A stretch of DNA of 64,000 bases. Source: Oreohelix idahoensis (lineage: Eukaryota; Mollusca; Gastropoda; Stylommatophora; Oreohelicidae). Position 1 is the first letter of the stretch. The number at the start of each line of letters is the position of its first letter. A program made the translations under genes and the position numbers. The notes under the pieces were generated by a model. It was not told the DNA's origin. It saw only the letters and a program-made list of their open reading frames with translations, and searched no databases. The DNA is taken from contig JAMPIV010000580.1 in assembly GCA_024509875.1 (NCBI GenBank), positions 1 to 64,000 on the forward strand. The letters are read 5' to 3'. Shown piece by piece: positions 1 to 10,676 of the stretch.

Positions 1-1480
1 ACCCAACTAAACAACTCTAAAAACCCCACAACCCAGCACACACTAACAATCCCAAAAGACCCCACCCAGCTACAACCCCCACCCAACGCCTATTACTGCC
101 CCATAGCCTTCACCAGCTACCCACCCCACATCAAACCACAGCTCCATCACTATTCACTAATTTAACACACAAAACACAAAAACCACAAAACACTGGTTAA
201 ATCACAAGCAACGCAACCCTGTGAGCCCACCCCCCCCCCCCCACCCCTCCCCCCACACACACCCCCCCCTCCACCCACCAACCCCACCACCCACACACAC
301 ACCACAACATTATTTAACGCCTCCCCCCACCCTCCCCCCCTTACCCCCTCGCCAACTTGACCCAAAAGTCTCCGCGTGTACCCTCACCTGCACATTGAAA
401 TGGGGGGCATTATACAATGCACCCCCCCCCCACCGCCCCCCAAATGCCCACACCCCCCCGTGAAGCCCACCACCCCCCCCCCCCCTGCCCCCCCCCAACC
501 CCAGCCCGCCCCAACTCACCCACCCCCCCCTCCTTCTAACCCTACCCCCCATCAACACTCAAACCATTAAACATCACCTAAACATAAAGTTCCCCAACAT
601 TCCCCCCCACCAAACCCTAGACCCACCCCAACCCATCAAACCCTCCGGACTGGCAGTTAAACCACTCCACCTCCCCCCACAAACATAGCCCCTGCGCCCT
701 ACCCACCCCGACGATTGACCTCAGTCAACGTCTCCTGGGTACAGGATCCTAACCCCTTCCTAGGTTGTTACACCTCCCCCACTCATCGTAATTCACCCCA
801 CATACTCTAAACTGGTTGGGGATTCATTTTGAGCCTCCCACTCATGGTATTCATCCCTGACTGGCCATACTTAATCCTGGATCCCTTTACCCAGACCCCC
901 ATAACCACTTGGCCACCCTCCATAACCCAAAACACTGCCATAGAGAGTCCCACTGCCCTACCCCACCCCACTTGTCCCCACCCACTTCAAATATATCTGC
1001 GTCATCCTACCCCAACCCCTTAAATTCAAGTAACCAAAAATAACACGATTATCAAACTCCCACCAGATCAACATCTGTGAAACAAAACCCGTATTAACCT
1101 TCTTCAACTTCACATCGTCAAATCAACCCCCCCCTTAACACCCCCCTCCATCCCACCCTAATATCGTTCGTCCCCACACCAAACTGCAAGGAAAAACACA
1201 GTACCCTTGGCACATATTGCCCAAAACAGAAGTCTTAGTACATTTGGTGACTGGACGCACACAAACAACCCCCTATCAAAGCACTTGCATGATCAACAAG
1301 AATCCCTCCTTACACCGAACACTCTGTGTATCACATTCGCCCAGAACTATTCCACTCCCTACGTAACCCCACGACTCTGACCATACCCCCCCCCAAAATA
1401 CAGAGTTTTCTAACAGACCCCCTTCAGCTTCCTCTATTGCGTTTTTTTCCCTCCTTCCCCCCTCTCCTAGAAAAAGCTCC
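1..1480. repeat. C-rich, G-poor low-complexity DNA
   Basis: The plus strand is dominated by C and A, with long runs of C and very few G, especially in 1-560. From about 1480 composition becomes ordinary. The open frames here (for example 221-463) are proline/threonine/histidine-rich products of the base bias and resemble no protein. The stretch may be a poorly resolved contig end or a degenerate satellite. No gene is supported. Confidence 0.6.
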
Positions 1481-2621
1481 TATGCTCCCGTTTGGGAAGA
1501 GTTGATCTCTCTTCAGACCTGTGCCGTCTAATGGCGGGTTTCTGAAAATTTCCCTTGCTTTTTATGACCGTCAAAAGGCTGTACCCCCCTGGTCAGCTGA
1601 TGTGACCGGCGGGCGCTGTGGCGATCTGGCGATGGCGACCCATTCCCTCGCTGCGCGTCAGCAGGGTTTGTGACCGCTGGTACAGTGCGAGAAACGATGC
1701 AACGTCTCGGGGTTCCTCTGGTGTGAGAGCCTCCGATTTCTTGCTGGGTTTCTATTGAGTCCCTCACTGATCTCAATAGCTTCTACCTTTGAAGTCAGAA
1801 AAAGTAGGTAAGATCTGCCCCCTGGCATTGGTTCTGGACCCTCGCCTCTTACCCCTACCAAACATGAAGCGGGACAGAGCTCTCCAAAGTAGCTCCTTGC
1901 AAATGCGTAAGGTCGCTTTTCTCACTCTTTTCTGGCCTGAAAAGTTGGCGAGAGATGAAACTGCGAAAAAGACCACGGGAGTCCTCCGTCTAACACCCTT
2001 TCTACCTTCAACCTTGCCCTCCCCTGTGAGTGAGTTACTGGCGTCAGTTTGGAATGTGTCCCAGCAGTGACACTTGACGGTTTTTTAAGATCCCGTTAGA
2101 TCGCGGAGAATCTGAGATAAAGCTCTCGGTGACTGGTTTCCAATGTTCCGAATGAAACGAATTGGAAAAGATAGCCAATTTTCCAGGTGGCTGCTTCGTT
2201 ACAAGAGTCGTTTCCTGTAAACGAGATACGAGAGTTGTGTGGGGCCCAACTCCGTTTATAGGCAAACGGATACTCAGATCACTGTCCTCCTCCGTTTGAG
2301 TAAAGTGCTAGGTCGGATGGGGCTCCAGGGCTGGTTGGTAACTATATGCTCGCTCAGAACGCAAACTTGTGCCCTATGAAGATGGCGTCCTGGTCGTTGA
2401 CAAATATGTAATACCGCTCTTGTCAGTATGTCCCACACTTGAAGGAGCTAATACCATCGTGGGCCTAATTCCCGACAACAAAGAGTGTATTTCCGGAATC
2501 ATAGGGGTCGTCACCACTGTTTGTCCGGTTGGCTACTGAACAGGCCTGGCGGGCGAATTTTGCCTCTGCAAATAACATATCACTGTCGGTCAGAGCGTTG
2601 CACCTCTCCTTGGCACGACAG
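1481..2621. other. No recognisable gene; probable decayed interior of the LTR element
   Basis: This lies directly downstream (minus sense) of the protease-like frame, where reverse transcriptase would be expected. Short open frames occur on the minus strand (1528-1776, 1658-1861, 2044-2265), but none contains a reverse transcriptase, RNase H or integrase motif that I can see. The distance to the window edge is also too short for a full pol gene. I read it as decayed or deleted LTR-element DNA. Confidence 0.4.
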
Positions 2622-3491
2622 CTATGTTTGAGCTCGCTGGGGCTTCCGTGAATTTAGGGGTTCTCCTTTTTCACTTATCTGGCCTGCAGTAGGCCCCCTT
2701 GCATCAGCAAGGATCGGTGTGGTCGGGTTCCCCAAAACTAGATATGGGTTGCCGAGAATGAAGTCATAGGCGGGCTGTGCCATCACAGCTGCCTTGATGG
2801 TGCCAGACACGAACTTACATTTTACCTTAATATTGGCCACCGGAAAGCACTGTGAAGTCCCTTTCCTTAAAACTCCACCAATATTGACCTTTTCCTTGGT
2901 CATCTGCCAGGGCTTCACCAGATGTCGAGCGACTATGCTGGGGTATGTAAGCCCGCTGTCAAATAAACATGTTGTCTCAGTCCCGTTCACTTTGGCTGGT
3001 CCACTGTTGGAGAACAACTTCTCTGACGGGAAGGGTTTCCACTTCTTCCCTTGTTTCACCCTCACAGGCCTTAAACAAGCCATCTGATGAGCGGGTTGTT
3101 TGTTTGGGCACCGCGTTGTCCAATGAGAAGTAGTCCGACAGAACCTACAATATCTCTCATTATCTCCCCGGTTCCTGATGGGTTCATGAGAAGTCGGCCC
3201 CTGTGTTCTGTTAGGCGGCTGGGAGCGCATGTTATGACTGGGAGGGGGCTCCTTGCGAGACGGCCCTTGCGGCTGGTGAGCTGAAGAGGAAGGCGAATGC
3301 GATGAAGATGCTCCTTTGTCCGGGGCTGGCAGGTCAGGGTGTTTTCTTTTCTGGCCCAGTACTTCGGCCTGTGCCGTCTGGAACCTTTCAGCAAATAGAA
3401 ATAATCTGGTCCAGTTGCTAGGGGCGCCCTGCTCCGCCAGGTACTTCCTTAAGTCCGGAGACATGTTGGCCTTGCCTTTATCTGTTCGCAC
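2622..3491 (-). pseudogene. Nucleocapsid zinc knuckle plus retropepsin-like domain of a Gypsy-like element
   Basis: The 289-codon frame has three visible parts. Residues 1-45 continue the C-terminal half of the gag helical domain from the neighbouring frame. Residues 115-128 form a CCHC zinc knuckle (C-X2-C-X4-H-X4-C), which in this family binds RNA during packaging. Residues 178-180 are DSG, the catalytic aspartate triad of a retropepsin, followed by ILGN at 245-248 where retropepsins carry their ILG-x-D type motif. The frame overlaps the gag frame by about 40 bases in a different phase. This is either a programmed shift or, more likely, an inactivating indel. No reverse transcriptase follows. 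Family membership rests on motifs and order only. Confidence 0.75.
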
Positions 3492-4369
3492 AGAACTAAT
3501 TCTTCCAATCCTTCAAAAGATTTAGCCAAACCCGACAACTCTCTCCAGCAAGTGAGGTAATTCCTCAGCCTCTCTGCAAACTGGGGAAAACTTTCTCCTT
3601 TCTCCAGTCGACTTTCCCGAAACATTGTTTGGCACTTCCGGGGAGTCCATTGGAATCGCTGTAACAGGGCGTTCCGCAGTGCCTCAAAGTTACCTTGGTC
3701 ATCTACCAGCATCTTGCTATAGACCTCATACCCATGTCCTCTTAGAGATTGAGATAATTTGAGACACCAAAGACTATCATCCAGCCCGTATGCCTTTGCC
3801 ATCCGTTCAAATTTTTCTAAAAATACCTCAATTTTCTCATTCCCGTTAGGAAAAGAGTCCATTGGAAAATTCATGGCTGCCATCCGGGGTCCTCCATTTC
3901 CTGAGGTGTCTGTCGCCCCTGCTCTGGGAGAATCTCCGTTAGCCGAACTGCCTTCCGAAGATCGGTACTGCAGTTCCAGTGAACGCAGGGCAAGTTCATG
4001 CTGTCTCTCTGCTGCCTTCTCCCTCTCTTGGGCTTCCCTCTGTGCTATCTTCTCCTGTGCTTCTCTCTCTGCTTTTCTCTCCTCTGCTGCCGCAGCCCTT
4101 TCCTGCGCCTCCCTCTCTGCCTTCTTCTCCTCTGCCTGTCGGGCCCTCTCTTCTTTCTCCGCTTCCAATTTACGCAGGTCCATCTCTGCCAGTCGGGCCC
4201 TCTCTTCTTTCTCCGTCTGCCGGTCCTGTTCCCTCATAATGTAAGCCCTAGTCTCGGCCTCATTCATCCCCATGCTTTTAGCTGCGTCCTTCCATGCAGT
4301 AAGTAGCTTGACCAATTCAGCCATCCTACCGGACAAATCCGCAGTACTCACCACGAGGGGAAATGACAA
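3449..4369 (-). pseudogene. Gag-like capsid protein of a Gypsy-like LTR element
   Basis: The frame has 306 codons. Residues about 45-130 are a highly charged E/K/R/A-rich stretch with repeated EERARQAEE-like units, predicted to be a long coiled coil. Residues about 165-290 look like a retrotransposon gag helical domain (FLEKFERMAKAYGL, then LLQRFQWTP and FAERLRNYLTCW), with a SCAN-like segment at the end. Such gag proteins assemble the particle that carries element RNA. The frame runs off into an out-of-phase tail at 3449-3485, where the reading continues in the overlapping protease frame. The start at 4369 is the first Met of the open frame, about 360 bases after the primer-binding site, a plausible leader length. 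Confidence 0.75.
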
Positions 4370-4725
4370 AAAAGAAACAAGAAAAATTTACTGTTACCTA
4401 CTAGGAATATGCTGTCGCAAAAACCCGCACTCAGACTAGCACCAAGTCTGACTAATAACTACCTGAAAAAAATTCAAGTTATCCAGCTACCAAAAACCCG
4501 AATTTAATTTCCTGTCAAGAAAAAAATTCGATTAGCCATCAATTACTTCTAAGTCATAAACAACCTTACTACAACTAACATCTAAACTGACTACAACCTG
4601 TGGAAAAAAACTTATAGCTGGATCAGTCTTAATATAGCTCAAGTCTAGGGGATTTATAAGAAATCTATTTCCAGAACTTTCTTCAGAGACAATTTAAGAA
4701 TCTAGAATTGATCCCAACAAAGATG
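4370..4725 (-). other. Leader between primer-binding site and gag
   Basis: This is A+T-rich, with no open frame of note. Its place between the primer-binding site and the gag start fits the untranslated leader, where packaging signals usually lie. No specific signal could be recognised. Confidence 0.45.
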
Positions 4726-4743
4726 ATCCCGGACGAGCCCCCA
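4726..4743 (-). promoter_or_regulatory. Primer-binding site of tRNA-Pro type
   Basis: Read on the minus strand this is TGGGGGCTCGTCCGGGAT, the 18-base sequence complementary to the 3' end of tRNA-Pro that many retroelements use to start minus-strand DNA synthesis. It sits three bases after the end of the LTR (minus-sense ...GTGACA) and about 360 bases before gag, the expected place. Confidence 0.8.
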
Positions 4744-4783
4744 CTTTGTCACGAAATGGATTTAGGACTAGAGACTGTCTACA

Positions 4784-4991
4784 CCAACGGGCTGATCACC
4801 CGTTTGCCAGTCACTTCGATTACGGAAACAACAGCAAATGGATTGATTTGCCGTTGCCCTAAAGACGCCAATAGGCGTGATGGGAAACAATGGCAAAGAA
4901 AACCTATCTGCTGTTGCCCTAAGACGCCACTAGGCGTAATGGCCACTGACTGCTTTGACGGTCGGTGGCTAAGGATGGAAGAAGAAGAAGA
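4784..4991 (+). mobile_element. 208-bp SINE, copy 1, with (GAA)n tail
   Basis: The body starts CCAACGGGCTGATCACCCG and ends in (GAA)n. It is flanked by a perfect 12-bp target-site duplication, AGACTGTCTACA, at 4772-4783 and 4992-5003. A second copy at 38619-38826 has exactly the same start, end and length with a different duplication. Inside is a direct repeat of about 30 bp (GTTGCCCTAA-AGACGCC-AGGCGT-ATGG) about 60 bp apart. It interrupts the LTR-like region, so it is younger than that element. It has no convincing tRNA A/B boxes. Confidence 0.85.
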
Positions 4992-7219
4992 AGACTGTCT
5001 ACATACAGTGACAAGACACTAGTGAGAAGAAAGACTGAAAAGATAGATTTAGAAGAAAATGATAGTGAAATGTGAACAGTTGACACTATTGGCTCCGAGG
5101 TTAAGAACCGAGGTTGATTCTTTCCTCGCCACTTCGGACGTCTTATGTGCTATAGTTGTCAACGACCTCTAGCTACCCTAAGGGGATAAGGTTATATCAA
5201 GCTTCACAAACACCAAGATACAGACAACATATAGCTACTGTACTTAAAGGAAATGACTGATGCCAGCTACAATTTATACAAGTTTATTATACACCTATAA
5301 ACAAACTCATATACATGTCAAATACATAAAGTGCGAGGACGCACACCTGAAACAAAATCAAGCACAGTTAAAATGCATCAACCCCAACCCTTCTCCCACA
5401 ATTGCAACCTGTATGGAGAAAGAAGGTAAGGTTAACTGAAATGAACTACACTGCACTTGATGTCGAGCTTACACTCTAAACTAACTGTTCTAAATTCTAC
5501 CTCTAACTCTAAGTCCACTGATAGCTGGAACGACTACGAAGTGTCTACACAATCTCTGCACAGACTTCGGTTCTACACAGCCTATCCTGGAATCTCCTGA
5601 ACACAACTAACTGCACCTCTAAACTTCCGCAGCGGTCCTCTGCTATGATTCACCAAAACTAACAGTTCTGCCTATCTGTGCTGACTTCAGTAGAGAGAAT
5701 GTTTACCCTCTCTCTCTCCACTAACTCTGGAATTGATGACTAAGGTTTAACAGAACCCCACTGGATTCTGGACTGGAACTGTAGCTGGCTTCTCCTAACA
5801 CCTCTGAGGTTACCTGCCCGATTACCTATGACTGGGCGATGGGGCTATCGGCTTTATTATGGCCGTGAAGAAGCGAACATAAAATTACCACAACGCTGGC
5901 AGCATGCCAAATCTGCGTGTGTAGCAGAATGAGCGTCAGAGCTCAGGATTTATCCACAAAAATCCTATTCGCTGGAAAATGTCTTCCCCTGGCTGGGAAA
6001 ACGTACTTTCTTCCTCTCCTTCCACCACTGGCAATTCATGCGCGACTTAGCTTGTCGGCGAATGCCACAACTTTGCCGTGGGAGAAATTTTTGTGGTATC
6101 AAAAATTCTGCTCTTCCCCACAAAAAGCCGGTACCTGCTGTTCAGACAAAAGCAAAAACAACAGCTAAACAAAACGTTAATACTCTAGTACAAATAACAA
6201 TTAACTTCCTTACTCTTCAACACGTAACTCCCCTCTCTTCTCTCTCTCCGAGTCAAAATAAACATCACCCGGTAATACAACACCGCAGACCGTCTGACCC
6301 AGGTTCTGCCTGACTAACTACGAGCAACAACAATATTTTCACTGGCCCGTCTGGGCAGACGTACTGTGGCCTACTTCTTACGCCGACACTACATGCAGCA
6401 ATTTATTAACACAAAATAAAACTAGCCCTCTCTAGGAATTCCTAAAATTCCCGTCAGTAATAGTAATCACATTCAAAATGAAATAAAGTATTATTCCCTT
6501 AACAGAAATAAATTTCCTCTCCATCTTCTGAGTACACAGAATAACAATGCACAATCAATAACATATAACCCTGTTTACGCTAGCATCTATATATGCCGTC
6601 AAAAGTTATACATAATGGTTATCAATTAAATCTCAGTAGTTACAAACACGTGGTTACAATTTTATGACCACGTGCTTCTCTCCCCCTCGTCCCTCTGAAC
6701 ATCGTATCAATAAATATACCGTAACCAACGCACGTGCTTCCAAATTCCACCTCTTCTCCCCTCGTCCACCTATAGAAGTGTACTATACTATAAATAACCT
6801 GCATTACATTCTCAATAAAATCACAAATACACAGACTCCCGCTACTCTGTAATTAAATATGATTCGCAGATGCGAGTTTCTCTCCCGACCGACTTTGCAA
6901 TAATACAAAGCGGTGATATCTCAACTTTTAAACCATGCCGCTATTCCTTCAACAAGGAACTAAATGGACCTATAAAGTTTCAAGTCTATCACTAAGATCG
7001 TATTTGATGGCTCTGGCAATGAGAATTAACATTAAACTTAAACTGCCCAAAGAAACTTAAATGATCGGCTAGTTCTAGAAAAAATTAAATAAAGTCCTCA
7101 CGCAAAAATTCTTGCTTACCAAATCTCGAATGTCCAACTGAAAGGCAATCGACAATTTGCTTCTGGCACCCAGCTTGGCAAGTTATAGACGAAGAGAACG
7201 AAAATATGAAATGCTAGCC

Positions 7220-7330
7220 TATTTATTATCAAGACCCCCCCACGCGCCGACTTCATGACGTCATATGCGCGGCGTGGTTCTAAAGCCAATGGGAGCTCTG
7301 CATTTCAACTGCAGTTAGCTCTCAGCCAAT
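7220..7330 (-). promoter_or_regulatory. Promoter-like cluster: CCAAT boxes, CRE and TATA-like motif
   Basis: The cluster has two CCAAT pentamers (7286-7290 and 7326-7330), a perfect palindromic CRE TGACGTCA (7256-7263) with a GC-rich flank, and, on the minus strand, a TATA-like AATAAATA near 7222-7229, in correct order for transcription towards lower coordinates. About 100 bases downstream the minus strand reads GATTTG then GTAAGCAAG (donor GT at 7118-7119), a good splice donor. This could be the U3 promoter of the LTR element or a captured host promoter. Confidence 0.45.
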
Positions 7331-7762
7331 CAGAATCTTAGATCATGCTGATGCAACCAGTTTCTGCTAGACAAAGAAACGGCATTAAGCTCTGCCCTCT
7401 AGTGGCAATGAAACAAAAATGGCCAAAATATATATATATCAAATCCCGAAAAATGTGTCTAGGGCCACCTGCCCTATCTTTAAAAAGACTAAAACTGGGG
7501 CAAATCCTGATCTAGCCTCTATAATCTTTCTTCTAGAAAAATATTGTCCAATTCCCTACACCCCCATTCTAAACACATAAAGAAGAACCATAAAGCAGAT
7601 GAGATCAAACTCCCTCGTGATCTCATCTTGAAAAAACGTAAATAATAGGAGAAGAAACATGGAGAAGGATTTCCTGTAATCCCTCCTAAAAATAGTGAAC
7701 AAATTGCAAGGAGAAAAAGACATGGGCCATTTGAAAGACAGAATCTCAGTACTTTTGTCACA

Positions 7763-8165
7763 ACTATATAGGTTTTTCCCACGTGATGGCGCGATGTTTA
7801 TTTTAGGATTGTGGTAGCCAGATTACTCGTTCTGTAGATTGATATTAGTACATGCATTCCCTGTTGTGGCACGTATAAAGTCGTAATGTTGTATTTTCAT
7901 CAGGCCATGTGTGGTCATGTGTTTAATTGAATAAACAGGATATAAGCTGTTCATGAGCGTATGTCACCCACAGTTGTTGTGTCATGCCTTTGGCAATATG
8001 AGCCCATGTGTAGTTCTTTGATATAAGTTATTTAGGACAACAGTGGTATAGCCTTAGTGGTGAAGGGGAAGGTAGCTAGCACCTTATTCCTCCCTCCACC
8101 TTAGCTAAGTATATAAAGGCTTGTGTGAAAGACACCATAGAGTGAAGATGAAGTGTCCTCTCCAG
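7763..8165. other. Intronic DNA without recognised gene
   Basis: This runs between the LTR-like region and the first recognised alpha2delta exon. A TATATAAAGG motif near 8112 and a polypyrimidine tract with CCAG just before 8166 (splice acceptor) are the only notable signals. Confidence 0.4.
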
Positions 8166-8211
8166 GGCTCAAGCTTGGGCAAAGTTATATGGCGATCAAG
8201 CTGTTATAAAG
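8166..8211 (+). CDS. CACNA2D: CACNA2D exon 1 of the recognised part (tentative)
   Basis: The acceptor is TCCTCTCCAG and the donor is G|GTAATA. The frame gives ...IWRSSCYK plus one base, phase 1, which joins in phase to the next exon as Asp followed by KRSNTSATPYVV. The SxYK segment matches the SFYKRS position of alpha2delta-1 just before the second Cache lobe. The exon is only 46 bases, so this rests on splice signals, phase and a weak match. Confidence 0.45.
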
Positions 8212-8365
8212 GTAATATAACAGCATACATTTACAGTATCCAATCATTAATCAAAATTAAGTATGTCTTTTTTTAAAAACAAACAAGAAAGTAATGAAAA
8301 AAAACAAAAAACCAACAAAGAATTACAGAGTTGGAACTGTGAACTGGAGATCAACCGTCGAGTAG

Positions 8366-8563
8366 AGATAATCATCATTTTCATTTTCCTTTTTTTGATC
8401 CCTATGGAGTCACAACTGCAGCCAGCCCCCCCGGCAGGAAGTTGCACAGAAGCATTCACACGCTGTTGTTGTAGTGGTTTCTATAGCTATTGGTTTTACA
8501 TGATGAGGTAGCCAGCCTCATGCACCACCTCTTATTAGTTACCTTGTTTGACATGACTGAGTA
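8366..8563 (-). repeat. High-copy ~250-bp repeat (HCR), copy
   Basis: This copy is read against the repeat's sense. It contains the CCCTATGGAG, ACATGATGAGG and GCCAGCCTCATGCA segments shared by the other copies. It ends at the Helitron that starts at 8564. Confidence 0.75.
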
Positions 8564-8986
8564 TCCTATATATAAAATCCCAGCTTTTTCTGTCAGTGTG
8601 TAACGTTAAGGGATGCAACTGTGGTTGAAAGTTAGACATTAATTGTATTGTTTCCCTAATATGTACTCTCCCAAAAATAGTAACACTTACCAAAGAAGAA
8701 TGCGCAAATGACAGTGTGCACAAAAATATTTATAGAATGTGTGATCCCGTATACACACATTGGGATCCTCACTGCTGCTACGTAGTGCTACTAACAGTAG
8801 GAAGCAATTCACGTTCTTCTGGCGTGTTGTGAGAAGAAGAATGCTGTTATATATTGTGAGAGCATTTTAACATCAGATGTCAAACAAATATTTTTTAAAA
8901 AAAAACAATTTTGAATAAGTAAAATTGCCGTTAGGTATTGGTGCTTTTGAATTTAATTCCCATCTTATGATGGGCTTTTACACTAG
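8564..8986 (+). mobile_element. Non-autonomous Helitron, family A, full copy
   Basis: It begins TCCTATATATAAAATCCC and ends with an inverted hairpin CCCATCTTATGATGGG followed by CTTTTACACTAG. A lies before it and T after it, which is the A^T insertion, 5'-TC and CTAG-3' signature of Helitrons. No Rep/helicase frame is present. The copy at 60230-60558 has identical ends. Confidence 0.8.
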
Positions 8987-9143
8987 TAAATAATAAAAAC
9001 ATAATATTTTTGCAGCCAAGAACTACAAATTTATAGAATGTCTGCATTTGCTGGTGTTACAATCACGGATTTGTCCATACATTTTTCTCAGTATTTTATT
9101 TTCAAACTGTTAAGTAAATATCTACTTTCCTGCATCTGCCCAG

Positions 9144-9251
9144 ATAAAAGATCCAATACATCAGCTACACCATACGTGGTCACAGCATGTGGGAGCTATA
9201 TATCAGAGAGGAACAGTCAGAACCAGGCGATTGTTGTTGACAAGCCAGCTG
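9144..9251 (+). CDS. CACNA2D: CACNA2D exon 2 of the recognised part
   Basis: A strong acceptor (TTTCCTGCATCTGCCCAG) opens the exon and G|GTAAGT closes it. The phase is 1 in and 1 out. It encodes 35 codons ending IVVDKPA, and the split codon with the next exon gives KPAVAG, matching the LKPAVVG of the second Cache lobe in alpha2delta-1. An in-frame open stretch extends to 9016 with another possible acceptor (TTTTTGCAG), but the shorter form fits the family better. Confidence 0.75.
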
Positions 9252-9339
9252 GTAAGTAGTAATTTTTTTTTTCATCTTGTTTCTGAAAATTAAGTCAAAG
9301 GTTCATTACCTTTATTTCTCTGTGAAAGTAAAGGCAAAA

Positions 9340-9990
9340 CTTTTTGAAAAAAGGAAAATGTCGAAACTTTTTTTTTTCTATTGTTGCTGAAAATAGTCAA
9401 AACTTTTAGAATATGGAAAATTCTCAACCTTTTTTTTTTCTCTTGTTGCTGAAAATAGTCAAAACTTTTAGAATATGGAAAATTCTCAACCTTTTTTTTT
9501 TCTCTTGTTGCTGAAAATAGTCAAAACTTTTAGAATATGGAAAATTCTCAACCTTTTTTTCTTTTGTTGCTGAACATAGTCAAAACTTTTAGAATATGGA
9601 AAATTCTCAACCTTTTTTTTTTTCTCTTGTTGCTGAAAATAGTCAAAACTTTTAGAATATGGAAAATTCTTTATTTTTTTTTTCTCTTGTTGCTGAAATA
9701 GTCAAAACTTTTAGAAATATTTAAAATTCTCAACCTTTTTTTCTTTTTGTTGCAAACATAAAAAAACTTTTTTAGAATATGGAAAATTCTCAACCTTTTT
9801 TTTTTTCTCTTGTTGCTGAAAATAGTCAAAACTTTTAGAATATGGAAAATTCTCAACCTTTTTTTCTTTTGTTGCTGAACATAGTAAAAACTTTTAGAAT
9901 ATGGAAAATTTCTCTACCTTTTTTTCTTCTGTTGCTGAAAATAAAGTGTTAACTTTTAGAAACAAGAAAATTTAATTATGTTTTTTTCTT
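9340..9990. repeat. Tandem array, unit about 62 bp, T-rich
   Basis: About ten units of the pattern TTTTTCTCTTGTTGCTGAAAATAGTCAAAACTTTTAGAATATGGAAAATTCTCAACC follow one another with small indels in the T runs. Degenerate units continue to about 10140. It lies in the intron between 9251 and 10999. Minus-strand frames here are only repeat translations. Confidence 0.9.
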
Positions 9991-10384
9991 GTTTCTGAGA
10001 AAAAGTCAAAACTTGTTGAAAATGGAAATTTTTATTTACCTGTTTTCTCTTATTGCTGAAAATAAAATTAAAACTGTAAAAAAAAAAAAAAAAAATTTAA
10101 TTAATTGTTTTCCTCTTGTTTCTTAAAGTCACAACTTTTTCAAAAAGAAAAATTAAAACTGTGAAACACACACATAACCGAAAAATTAGGTAATTTGTTT
10201 TAATTTTTTTTAATATTATCTAGGCCAGGTTTAATAAAATAATATAACAAATATGTACATTTTTAGCAGCTTTTTTTTCTTTTTTGTATATTAATTTCTA
10301 ATACGTTCATTACTGAATATTGTATTTCCACTTGTTATTAAGATATTGAGTATCTATTGGTGGAAAGAAAGGTTACAGTACTTG

Positions 10385-10665
10385 CTTCTCAAGATAAAAT
10401 TACTGGGTTTGAAACCTGGTAACATCATGCTGTAGCCTCCTCCTTCTTCTTCTACAGGTACCATGCCTGGATCATGTCTCTCTACAACTTTCTGTCTCCA
10501 GGTCTGTTTATCGTTAGGCTGTAGCCTACCTAGTTGTAAATTGGTACCTTACTCTGCCACTGAGTCAGAGAAGCCAAACGCAATGAGGAAGGGAACTGGT
10601 CACTTCATCTCATAAAGCTGAGACCTATTATAGTGAAGTCTCTAACACTTCACTGCCCTGCAGCA
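10385..10665 (+). mobile_element. tRNA-like SINE interrupted by a LINE tail
   Basis: The 5' part (GGTTACAGTACTTGCTTCTC ... GGGTTTGAAACCTGG) resembles tRNA-derived A and B boxes. The body (GTGAAGTCTCTAACACTTCAC) recurs in reverse at 35376-35622. A 79-bp minus-strand LINE 3' tail with CTTCTTCTTC sits at 10439-10517 between perfect 10-bp duplications GCTGTAGCCT (10429-10438 and 10518-10527). Confidence 0.65.
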
Positions 10666-10676
10666 GTTATCTGCTA

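Larger units (their letters stand above)
4747..7762 (-). mobile_element. Long LTR-like region of the Gypsy-like element
   Basis: In minus sense this ends in GTGACA three bases before the primer-binding site. A candidate start TGTGACA lies at about 7762, which would give an LTR of about 2.8 kb once the inserted SINE is subtracted. Promoter motifs lie near the far end (7220-7330), and AATAAA signals occur downstream of them (around 5855 and 5290). No second LTR copy was identified for comparison, so the outer boundary is a guess. A long leader with introns or host DNA could account for part of it. Confidence 0.4.

Noticed and set aside
221..570. Proline- and histidine-rich ORFs at the left edge
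   Set aside because: Produced by the C-rich base bias on one strand; overlapping frames on both strands look alike and match nothing.
767..790. Polypurine tract followed by TGTAACA as a 3' LTR start (minus)
   Set aside because: It has the right look, but the following sequence does not match the 5' LTR-like region and the area is low quality, so it was not annotated.
3759..4306. Plus-strand Ser/Leu-rich ORFs opposite gag
   Set aside because: Reverse translations of the charged coiled-coil repeats of gag.
9016..9143. Upstream extension of alpha2delta exon 2 (MSAFAGVTITDL...)
   Set aside because: It is open in frame, but the stronger acceptor at 9143 and the family alignment favour the shorter exon.
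9340..9990. Regular repeats that could suggest a CRISPR array
   Set aside because: Units are directly joined T-rich tandem repeats with no unique spacers, and this is an animal genome.
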